The notes under the pieces are model-generated. The model saw nothing but the letters and a program-made list of their open reading frames with translations, was not told where the DNA came from and searched no databases. Source: Actinomadura macra NBRC 14102 (GTDB lineage Bacteria; Actinomycetota; Actinomycetes; Streptosporangiales; Streptosporangiaceae). Taken from it: a stretch of 64,000 nt of DNA. A program made the translations under genes and the position numbers. How positions within the stretch are numbered: position 1 is the first letter of the stretch; every line of letters starts with the position of its first letter. Shown in pieces: positions 51,465 through 58,875 of the stretch. The stretch covers positions 124,001 through 188,000 of the forward strand of contig NZ_BCQT01000023.1 of the NCBI RefSeq assembly GCF_001552215.1. Direction: 5' to 3'.

Positions 51465-52889
51465 TCAGCCACAACCGCATGTCGCCACGGCAGCGGCCAA
51501 CTGGTCGAGCTTCCCCGGATCCACCGGCCCCTTGCCGTCCCCTGCCATGAACGCGAACGCCAGCAGCCGCCCATCGGCGTCATGAGCGACGCCCGCGAGC
51601 GTGCTGACACCCGACAGCGTCCCGGTCTTCGCACGCACGACCCCAGCGCCCGCTTGGCTCACCGGGACCGTGTAACGGGGCGGACGCAGTGTCCCGGAGA
51701 AGCCAGCGACCGGCAGTCCCGTGATCACCGCGCGCAGTTCGGGACGCTCCGGTGCGGCGGCGAGCGAGACGATACGGGCGAGCGCGATAGGCGAGATCCG
51801 GTTGCGTGGCGAGAGTCCGCTTCCGTCGTTGACCAGGACCCCGTCCGCGACTCCGAGCCTGGCGAGTACCTGGCGCACCGCCTGCGCCGCCCCCGCGAAC
51901 GATGCCTGACGGCCCATCTTGATGGCGACCTGCCTTGCCATGGCCTCCGCGACATCGTTGTCGCTATCGGTCAGCAAGTGCTCGACCAGGGCCGACACCG
52001 GCGGCGACTGCACCGCGCCCAGCTGCGCCGCACCCTTCTGCGCCACGGCCTGACGCCCGGCCTTGGCGGAGACCCCGTTCCTGGAGAGAAGACGCGCGAA
52101 CGCGGTAGCTGCCGCCGCGGGCGGGTCGTTGACCCGGGCGTTTCGTGTCGGGTCTGCTGGGGAGACTCGCCCCTCGTCCACGGTCAGCGCACTCACGGGA
52201 GCGAGTTCACCATCAGGCAGGTAGTTGGGCTTCCAACTGGGAGCCGTAGAAGGCCCCTGATACGCCGATGCGTCGTAGTTCACGCGCACACGCATCACTC
52301 CGGACGACTTGAGCGCCGAAGCGGTCTGCTTCGCCAGCTCCGCAAGCGAGGCATACGGCGGATGACCCGCGCCCGGGCGCGCTGGTAGAGCCGTCAGTGT
52401 GGGATCCCCACCGCCGACCAGGACCACACCACCGCCGGGATTGCGCACCGCACGGGTGATGATCCGATGCTGGGGACCGACCGAGGCCAGCACGGCCACC
52501 GATGTCGCCAGCTTGGTCGTCGACGCCGGGGTCGCCGGCTGGCCGGCGCGCTGCTCGAAGAGCGGGCGGCGGGTCACGGCGTCGATGACGACCGCGTTTA
52601 TCTTCGCCCCCGGACCACCGATCAGAGGCGACAACCGTCCCGCGAGAGCGGAGGCGTTCGGAGCGCGGGCCGCCGCCGGATCGGCCGCGGGGATCCCGCC
52701 CGGCGCCTGCACAAGGTCACGCGCGGCCACGGAAGGCGGTTGTGGCGACAGATGCCGCTCCGGTGTGAGTTTTACCACTGCAAGCCCAGCTGCGACGATG
52801 AAAACATTAAGGAGGGACAGTGACAGCACCGCCAGGGCCCCGACCCGTCCTGGCACGTGACCGCCCCTCTCCCACTCAGCACTCACCAA
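51465..52889 (-). CDS. dacB: D-alanyl-D-alanine carboxypeptidase/endopeptidase (PBP4 type)
   Basis: 474 residues. An N-terminal membrane anchor (ALAVLSLSLLNVFIVAAGLAV) places the enzyme outside. The penicillin-binding fold has STTK at 123-126 (PASTTKLATSVAVL), SDN in LLTDSDNDVAEAM, and KTG at 421-423 (RAKTGTLSGVSTLAGV). The large insertion between the first two motifs is normal for PBP4/DacB. It trims or cleaves peptidoglycan cross-links. It is divergent from ppa, with about 106 bases between the starts. Confidence 0.94.
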   Translation of the reverse strand: MVSAEWERGGHVPGRVGALAVLSLSLLNVFIVAAGLAVVKLTPERHLSPQPPSVAARDLVQAPGGIPAADPAAARAPNASALAGRLSPLIGGPGAKINAVVIDAVTRRPLFEQRAGQPATPASTTKLATSVAVLASVGPQHRIITRAVRNPGGGVVLVGGGDPTLTALPARPGAGHPPYASLAELAKQTASALKSSGVMRVRVNYDASAYQGPSTAPSWKPNYLPDGELAPVSALTVDEGRVSPADPTRNARVNDPPAAAATAFARLLSRNGVSAKAGRQAVAQKGAAQLGAVQSPPVSALVEHLLTDSDNDVAEAMARQVAIKMGRQASFAGAAQAVRQVLARLGVADGVLVNDGSGLSPRNRISPIALARIVSLAAAPERPELRAVITGLPVAGFSGTLRPPRYTVPVSQAGAGVVRAKTGTLSGVSTLAGVAHDADGRLLAFAFMAGDGKGPVDPGKLDQLAAAVATCGCG

Positions 52890-52995
52890 CGTGCGACATC
52901 CTTATACAAGGGAACACACCCTGTGGGGCCGGCCTCGCCCCGCACAGTGTCCCGAAAGACTATTCACTGCGACCGCGCAGGGAGCGGAGGACATC

Positions 52996-53487
52996 TTGGA
53001 TTTCGACGTCACCATTGAGATCCCGAAGGGTCAGCGGAACAAGTACGAGGTGGATCACGAGTCCGGCCGCATCCGACTCGATCGCATGCTGTTCACCTCG
53101 ACGCAGTACCCCGCCGACTACGGGTTCATCGAACACACCCTGGGCGAGGATGGGGACCCGCTGGACGCGTTGGTCCTGCTCCAGGAGCCGACCTTCCCCG
53201 GTTGCCTGATCCGCTGCCGCGCGGTGGGCATGTTCCGGATGACGGACGAGGCCGGTGGTGACGACAAGGTCCTCTGCGTCCCCGCGACAGACCCGCGCAT
53301 GGAGCACCTGCGCGACATCCACCACGTCGCGGAGTTCGACCGGCTGGAGATCCAGCACTTCTTCGAGGTCTACAAGGACCTGGAGCCTGGGAAGTCTGTG
53401 GAGGGCGCCAGCTGGGTGGGCCGTGTCGAGGCTGAGGCCGAGATCGAGCGCTCGCGCAAGCGCGCGGTCGACCAAGGCGGCCACTGA
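52996..53487 (+). CDS. ppa: Inorganic pyrophosphatase (family I)
   Basis: 163 residues. It hydrolyses pyrophosphate. Signature runs are IEIPKGQRNKYEVD, YPADYGFIEHTLGEDGDPLD (metal-binding DGDPLD) and VPATDPR, with FEVYKDLEPGK. The TTG start at 52996 is preferred because GGAGG lies exactly five bases upstream and the length then fits the family; the frame is open for 35 codons more. It is followed by a terminator, so it is monocistronic. Confidence 0.96.
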   Translation: MDFDVTIEIPKGQRNKYEVDHESGRIRLDRMLFTSTQYPADYGFIEHTLGEDGDPLDALVLLQEPTFPGCLIRCRAVGMFRMTDEAGGDDKVLCVPATDPRMEHLRDIHHVAEFDRLEIQHFFEVYKDLEPGKSVEGASWVGRVEAEAEIERSRKRAVDQGGH

Positions 53488-53583
53488 GCGGTGCCCGGTC
53501 CTGGTGACCGGCTGGGTCGCGCTCAGGTAGTGAGTCGCGGACGGCGCTGATCCGCTCCCGCCGCCCACGCGACAGAGATCTGG

Positions 53584-53619
53584 GAACCCTTCCGTACGGA
53601 ATGCCGTACGGAAGGGTTC
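53584..53619 (+). terminator. Strong Rho-independent-type terminator after ppa
   Basis: GAACCCTTCCGTACGG pairs perfectly with CCGTACGGAAGGGTTC (16 bp) around AATG, followed by TTGTCTT. It can serve both ppa and the convergent NlpC/P60 gene. Confidence 0.85.
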
Positions 53620-53688
53620 TTGTCTTGGTGCTGCCTACGATGCCCTTGGGCGCCCGGAAGGGACGCTGGTCCGACTTGATGCCGGAGG

Positions 53689-54996
53689 TCAACCGGACGG
53701 GCGGGTGGCGCCTATCAGGCCGTTCCGCTCGATGCTGGAGATGCGCACACGTGCGCCGGTGTAGGGGGCTTCCACCATGCGCCTCGCGCCGATGTAGATG
53801 CCCACGTGGTGGATCGTGTCCGGGTTGGACGTGTCTCTCGCGAAGAAGACCAGATCTCCCGGACGGAGCGCCTCCAGCGGAACGTGAGGCCCGGAGGTCC
53901 ACTGCGTGCCGGTCCAATGGTCGAGTCGCACGCCGACCTGGTTCCACGCGTACATGGCAAGGCCGGAGCAGTCGAAGCCGAGGGTTCCCGTGCCCTGCCC
54001 CGATCCGTAACTAGGCCCGTTGGCCGTACCCCCACCCCAGGAGTACGGGGTGCCAAGCCACCGCAATGCCGCACGCGCGACGAGCGCGCCACGGGCCGCA
54101 GAGCTGGCCAGCGCGGCGGCCGGTCGTCCTGACCCCATCGAGTCGGAACGGGCCTTGGCCTCTTCCAATGCCCTTTTTCGCGAGCGCTTCAGCTCGGTGA
54201 CATGCGCCTCGGCCTTGCCGAGACGTCGTTCAAGCGTTCGCTTATCCGCTTCGATGCGCTGGACCGACGTCTGCTGCTGGTCCACCGCGTCCTGCGCAAG
54301 GCGTTTGGTGTCCTCGGCACGCCTTGTCGCGGCACCTTGTTCGTCGAACGCGACCTTCGCTTGTCTTCGGAAGACTTCCGCGACGTTCTGGGAAGCCTCC
54401 AACCGGTGGACGAACCCGGCGCGTTGCTTGGCGAGCACCTCGACGATCCCGGCCCTGTCCATGAAGCCTTGGGGGCCACCATTCCCGACGAGGGCGGACG
54501 ACATCTGGTCATAGCCGGTGTTGTGCTGATAAGCCTGCGCGGCGAACGTCGCTAGTTCCGCCTGGCTCTGCGCCACCCGCCGACTTGCCTGGACGAGTCG
54601 CACCTGGCTGTCCCGGTATGCCTGTTGGGCACGTTCCAACTTGACCCGTTCACCGTTGAAACGCTCGACAGCACCCTCAGCGGTGACCGCGAGCCTGTCG
54701 AGCTCACCGTCCGCCTGCACGAGCATGGCCGTTGTCCGGCCCACCTCGGCGGCACGCGCCTCGGCCTGATGCTCGCCCTGCTCCACATCCTCGGCGGTGG
54801 GTGCGGGCTTGGCCGCGGCATGCACAGGTGTGGTCGGCAGCACCATGCTCATCCCGAGCACCATGCTGACCGAAAACGCGATGCTGGTCGAAAAGGCGAT
54901 GCTGGTCGAAAACGCGATGAAGCGCAGCGTCACGCCGCAGATGGAGGAAGAGATCCGCTGATGGCGAAGACCCGCTGTGCTCGATGCCATGCACAC
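53689..54996 (-). CDS. Secreted NlpC/P60 peptidoglycan hydrolase with long coiled coil and repeat-expanded signal region
   Basis: 435 residues. The signal region is unusually long and repetitive (IAFSTSIAFSTSIAFSVSMV), cleaved probably after VHA-A near residue 60. Residues about 65-285 form a coiled coil (for example LVQADGELDRLAVTAEGAVE). The C-terminal NlpC/P60 domain has catalytic Cys343 in FDCSGLAMY and His397 in HHVGIYIG. The plan is that of RipA-like endopeptidases. No c-di-AMP riboswitch was found upstream, unlike the 16094 gene, so the two hydrolases are differently controlled. Confidence 0.9.
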   Translation of the reverse strand: MCMASSTAGLRHQRISSSICGVTLRFIAFSTSIAFSTSIAFSVSMVLGMSMVLPTTPVHAAAKPAPTAEDVEQGEHQAEARAAEVGRTTAMLVQADGELDRLAVTAEGAVERFNGERVKLERAQQAYRDSQVRLVQASRRVAQSQAELATFAAQAYQHNTGYDQMSSALVGNGGPQGFMDRAGIVEVLAKQRAGFVHRLEASQNVAEVFRRQAKVAFDEQGAATRRAEDTKRLAQDAVDQQQTSVQRIEADKRTLERRLGKAEAHVTELKRSRKRALEEAKARSDSMGSGRPAAALASSAARGALVARAALRWLGTPYSWGGGTANGPSYGSGQGTGTLGFDCSGLAMYAWNQVGVRLDHWTGTQWTSGPHVPLEALRPGDLVFFARDTSNPDTIHHVGIYIGARRMVEAPYTGARVRISSIERNGLIGATRPSG

Positions 54997-55101
54997 GTCC
55001 TCCCCGCAGCCTGTTTTACTTAGCGCAAACGATCACCTACGAAGAGTAGTTCACTTGGGCAACGATCGGAACTTTCCCAGCCCAGCCCCGGAGGATGGTC
55101 A

Positions 55102-56925
55102 TCAGCCGCCAGACCTCACTGGCGCAGGGCTCGGGCCAGAAGAAATGGGGGAAGCCGGTGTGTCCGAAGTCGGAGTGGCGCCCGAGGAGGGCAGCGGATC
55201 CGGCCCGGCTCCAGATGGTGGCGGCCCCGAGGAGGCAGTGGGCTCAGACCGTGGAGGTCCCTGCGAGACCGGCGGTTTCGGCTCGGAGGAAGAAGACGGG
55301 CCGCCTGGCCTTTCAGAGTCCGGCGGAGGCGAAGGCACTCCGGGCTCCGAACCTGTGGGGGTCGGTGTCGGAGAAGGTTCGGGTCCTGGGCCCGGAACAG
55401 CTGGACGCCAGGTGATGTGCACTTGGATCCCGCCGGGCTGGAATGTAATGCCGCCCTCCCCACGCGACCTTGCGTCTCGCACGGCGTGCACAGTGACGGT
55501 TGTCACCCGCCCTGGCTGAAGATGCCCTGACGACTGGCTCGTCCGTATCCGACCCCAGAGCGTGGCGTGCCAGGTGATCGGTCCGCCCTCTGCACGCAGT
55601 TCTATCGAGCCGTCCGAACCACCTGCCAGGTCGAGGAAGAGCGGTGTGACATCGAGCAGATGCTGCGGACCAGGCGTCTTGTCGCTCTTCCCTCCGCCCG
55701 CCGGTGTTGTGGTCTTCAACGGCGTGGGATGAGCGATCGATGGTGCGGATGACATGCGTGAACCGAGAGGGAAGGTAGCCGACACGGGAGCGGCGTCCAT
55801 AGTCCCGTCCTCGTCCGGCTTGGCCTGGGGAGGGTCATCGTCCGCCGGCTCCTGAGGGACACCAGGTATGGCTGTGGGACGACGTCCTGTGGCGGTGCTC
55901 ACAGGGCCGGTATCCCACCCCATCAGGCGGAGGAGCCCGTGCACCGAGGCGAAGACCCCACCGACAAGGAGCGCGACCAACGCGAGCACCGTGATCAACC
56001 TGGCGGCTTGGCCCCCCACATCGCTCCGGTACGGCGCCTTGCGCGTCCTGCGAAAGCGGCCAAACCACAAGGGACCGCGCCTGGGGCGTGACGAATCAAG
56101 TGCGGCGGCATTGTGCTTAGCCTGAACCGGAAACCCGTTCGGCGTGAACTCAGCGACTCGGGTGCCAACGAAAAGCCGATAACCGATCAGTTCGGGATCT
56201 AGAAAGCAACTCATGACACGGAGCCGCAACTCGGGCGGAAGATCCGCAGCTGGCAGCAATCCATAGACCTTGGCAGCGGACACGGTACGTGGACGGAATG
56301 CTCCGCATGTCACGCACTCTTGCGCGTGGCTGAGCAGCCGACCGCTGAGATCCGGAGCGGATTCGCCCTGCCTCTCACGCAGAAGCAGAGCTCGTTCTGC
56401 ACAACCGTATGGTCCTTGGTTCGCGAGGATCTCCGCCGTCAGCGCCTCCTCCAGCTCCTCGTGCGCGCGGTCGAGCGAGGCTTGCGCGTCCTTGACCGGC
56501 AGGTCGAAAACGGCCGCCAGATCGGGGACCGACAGCTGGTGGCGGACCCGCAACTCCAGGATCTCCCGCGTCAGCAACGGGAGCGCCAGGACGGCCTGCC
56601 ATGCCATGATGCGCTGGTCAACGTCTTCCTGATCATGACTTGCGACCGGAACATCGGGCGGTCGGCTCCGGGTGGGCAGCCGGCGCGCACACTCCAGCCT
56701 CGTGATGGCGTACAGCCATGGCCCGAACCGATCCGGCTCCCGAAGCCGATCAATGTGCGCCTCCGCGACCACGAACGTGTCGCGCAGCGCGACCTGGGCC
56801 GCGTCACGATCGCGCAGCTGGAACCAGCAGTAGGCGTAGAGCCGGTCGGCATACGCGTTGTACACCGCGGTCAGGGCGTCCGGATCACGCGCGCGTAGCG
56901 CATCGACCAGAAGATGGTCGTCCAT
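55102..56925 (-). CDS. ECF-type sigma factor fused to a zinc finger, membrane helix and extracellular tail
   Basis: 607 residues. Sigma2 is near the N-terminus (YNAYADRLYAYCWFQLRDRD, PWLYAITRLECARRL), and sigma4 near 110-165 (LPLLTREILELRVRHQLSVP, AAVFDLPVKDAQASLDRAHE). Then comes an anti-sigma-like zinc motif H200-x3-C204-x2-C207 (LLSHAQECVTCG). A membrane helix follows near 310-335 (LITVLALVALLVGGVFASVH). The outside part has a beta-rich domain (HLLDVTPLFLDLAGGSDGSI) and a long Pro/Ser/Gly tail. Sigma, zinc finger and anchor in one chain suggest a membrane-held sigma factor needing proteolysis or signal to act. The 154 bases upstream show no gene. Confidence 0.85.
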   Translation of the reverse strand: MDDHLLVDALRARDPDALTAVYNAYADRLYAYCWFQLRDRDAAQVALRDTFVVAEAHIDRLREPDRFGPWLYAITRLECARRLPTRSRPPDVPVASHDQEDVDQRIMAWQAVLALPLLTREILELRVRHQLSVPDLAAVFDLPVKDAQASLDRAHEELEEALTAEILANQGPYGCAERALLLRERQGESAPDLSGRLLSHAQECVTCGAFRPRTVSAAKVYGLLPAADLPPELRLRVMSCFLDPELIGYRLFVGTRVAEFTPNGFPVQAKHNAAALDSSRPRRGPLWFGRFRRTRKAPYRSDVGGQAARLITVLALVALLVGGVFASVHGLLRLMGWDTGPVSTATGRRPTAIPGVPQEPADDDPPQAKPDEDGTMDAAPVSATFPLGSRMSSAPSIAHPTPLKTTTPAGGGKSDKTPGPQHLLDVTPLFLDLAGGSDGSIELRAEGGPITWHATLWGRIRTSQSSGHLQPGRVTTVTVHAVRDARSRGEGGITFQPGGIQVHITWRPAVPGPGPEPSPTPTPTGSEPGVPSPPPDSERPGGPSSSSEPKPPVSQGPPRSEPTASSGPPPSGAGPDPLPSSGATPTSDTPASPISSGPSPAPVRSGG

Positions 56926-57079
56926 GCTAGAAAAGGTAAAGGCTCAGGGAGCCTTTTACCGGCAAATGCAAGAGATCCGATGGATCAATGAGATGTCATT
57001 CTTGCCGGTTACGCGATAAAGTTCCGGAGTGCGACTTTTGCCACATGAGGGCAATCTGTCCTATCTTGTCGGATCGGTC

Positions 57080-57895
57080 TCACTCCACGATCAGCATTTC
57101 CATCATCGGACGCAGCAACCGTTCAGCGGCCGCGGCGATCGTGGTGACCTGCGCACTGGTAAGGATCACTGGCCGTCCGGCAAGGGCACGCGGCACCGCC
57201 CGCGCTCGGCAGAAGAACACCCCGCTCTGCCGGAAGCCGTCCCGCCTCACCCTCGCCCCATGCACGACGACCACCGGCTGGACTTGCACCTTGCCGTCCA
57301 ACTCCCCAGCGAGCAGTTCGGCGACCGCGCTGGCCGCACCTTTGGCGGCGCGCATGACGTCATCGACGGACCGCGTTCCCGCCCGCAGCCGTGAATCCTC
57401 CACACGCAGCAGCGCCCCCCATCGAAACCGTCTGCTGGCAACCGCGTAGACACCCGTCAGCCCGATCACAAGGTGATCAAGGTTGGCCGAACTCCCCGGC
57501 AGTGCCCGATCGTGCAAGACGTGATACCCCGCTGGATCCAGCCTGGCCAGTCGCCGCCCAGTACGACGTTCAGCCCTCGCACCCCGACGCCAGTTCGTCG
57601 TAGGCCCAGGCCGAATCCGCATGAACACCGCATGCCCGAGAAAGACCAGGAGGGCGACAGCGGGCCCCGCCCACCAGACGCTCACCCCCGCGGCGACCAC
57701 ACCGGCGCTGCACGCCAGTACTCCCCGCACTGCGCGGCGTTCCCAACGGTGCTCGGCAGCCAGCTTGCGATACCGGAACAGCGCCGAGGCTCCGGCACGG
57801 GACACGCCGACACCGCTGCTTCGCACGTGAACGCCCTTCCGCCCGCCCCGAAGCCGCTTCCGGAGGCACAAGCGTCCGTCAGGCCACCGGCTCAT
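57080..57895 (-). CDS. NERD (nuclease-related) domain membrane protein
   Basis: 271 residues. Two helices (VLACSAGVVAAGVSVWWA, AVALLVFLGHAVFMRI) lie near residues 55-95. A NERD domain follows: RRTGRRLARLDPAGYHVLHD, SSANLDHLVIGLTGVYAVAS and VQVQPVVVVHGARV. NERD is PD-(D/E)xK-nuclease related; the ID/VDH region (NLDHLVIG) is kept, but full catalytic competence is unclear. The start is ATG 57895 with AAGGT upstream; GTG 57826 is an alternative. It is divergent from the MerR gene, with the MerR operator in the 90-base gap, so it may be co-regulated. Confidence 0.78.
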   Translation of the reverse strand: MSRWPDGRLCLRKRLRGGRKGVHVRSSGVGVSRAGASALFRYRKLAAEHRWERRAVRGVLACSAGVVAAGVSVWWAGPAVALLVFLGHAVFMRIRPGPTTNWRRGARAERRTGRRLARLDPAGYHVLHDRALPGSSANLDHLVIGLTGVYAVASRRFRWGALLRVEDSRLRAGTRSVDDVMRAAKGAASAVAELLAGELDGKVQVQPVVVVHGARVRRDGFRQSGVFFCRARAVPRALAGRPVILTSAQVTTIAAAAERLLRPMMEMLIVE

Positions 57896-57949
57896 TCAAG
57901 ACCTTCGGCGTCTTTGCTGCTTTTCGCCGCGAACAAGACATCTCAAATT

Positions 57950-57974
57950 TGACACTGTCATCGTGACAGTGTCA
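57950..57974. promoter_or_regulatory. Perfect palindromic operator in the NERD-MerR divergent gap
   Basis: Arms TGACACTGTCA and TGACAGTGTCA (11 bp, perfect) are separated by TCG. The centre lies 23 bases before the MerR start. TTGACA at 57949-57954 could be a -35 element within the left arm. Dyad length and position fit a MerR-family site. Confidence 0.8.
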
Positions 57975-57984
57975 CCATGGCTTC

Positions 57985-58875
57985 ATGGACGGCACCTGGA
58001 CGATCAGCGAACTGGCGGACCGCGCCGCCGCGGCACTCGCCGCGAGCGAGTCCGCGCAGGTCAGCGGCCGGGTGCGGGACATGCCCAACGAACGGCTCAT
58101 CCGGTGGTACACCACGATCGGCCTCGTCGACCCGCCGCTGGGGCGCCGCGGCCGCACCGCGCTCTACGGTTCGCGTCACCTCCTTCAGCTCGTCGCGGTG
58201 AAGCGACGCCAGGCCATGGGTCGCACGATCGCCGAGATCCAGCTGGAGCTGGCCGCCGCCACCGACGCGAGACTCGAACAGATCGCTGCCCTTCCCGCCG
58301 ATGCCGGCGTCCCGGAAGAGCCTCGACACCCAGTCGCCGCGGACGGTTCCCACGTCTCCGAGAGCGGCCCTGCCGGACCACTGCTTCCCTCCGCCGAACC
58401 CGCCCAGAGTTCGACGATCAACGTCAACGAAGCACCGGATGCCGCCCGTGGACAGACTCCAGGCACGGCAGAAGCAGGAGACCTCGCAGGTAGTTCAGGA
58501 GGCTCAAGCCCGGATGCGCGCGGCCGAGCACGTTTCTGGAGCGTCCGTCCTGATGTCTCCTATGGGCGCGCCGCCGCGTCCGTCGACTACGGAACCTCCC
58601 CGCCGGGGGTCGTCCAAGGTGTCCGGCTGACGCCTGGCCTGACGCTACTTCTGGACGTCCCCGCACTGAGCGGCGACGACGTCGCCGCAATCCAAGCCGC
58701 CGCCCGGCCCTTGCTCGACGAGCTGCGCCGGCGGGGTCTCGTCTCACCAAGCCCAGAGCCATCTCGCGCGGAGCCATCTCCCACAGAGGCGCCCCCCGAA
58801 ACGCCACTCCCCCCACAGCCATCCCCTGAAGAGCCCGTGCCCCTGCCCGTCGATCCTCCCCGGAGGCCACAGTGA
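57985..58875 (+). CDS. MerR-family regulator with extended C-terminal region
   Basis: 296 residues. The N-terminal MerR HTH includes MPNERLIRWYTTIGLVDPP, GRRGRTALYGSRHLLQLVAV and RQAMGRTIAEIQLEL. Residues about 115-190 are a Ser/Pro/Gly linker. A second conserved segment at about 215-255 (VRLTPGLTLLLDVPALSGDD) may be the effector or oligomerisation domain. The tail is Pro/Glu/Ser-rich. Its 3' end overlaps the VIT-vWA gene by four bases (GTGA), so both are translated together. The perfect palindrome upstream is its likely autoregulatory site. Confidence 0.85.
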   Translation: MDGTWTISELADRAAAALAASESAQVSGRVRDMPNERLIRWYTTIGLVDPPLGRRGRTALYGSRHLLQLVAVKRRQAMGRTIAEIQLELAAATDARLEQIAALPADAGVPEEPRHPVAADGSHVSESGPAGPLLPSAEPAQSSTINVNEAPDAARGQTPGTAEAGDLAGSSGGSSPDARGRARFWSVRPDVSYGRAAASVDYGTSPPGVVQGVRLTPGLTLLLDVPALSGDDVAAIQAAARPLLDELRRRGLVSPSPEPSRAEPSPTEAPPETPLPPQPSPEEPVPLPVDPPRRPQ

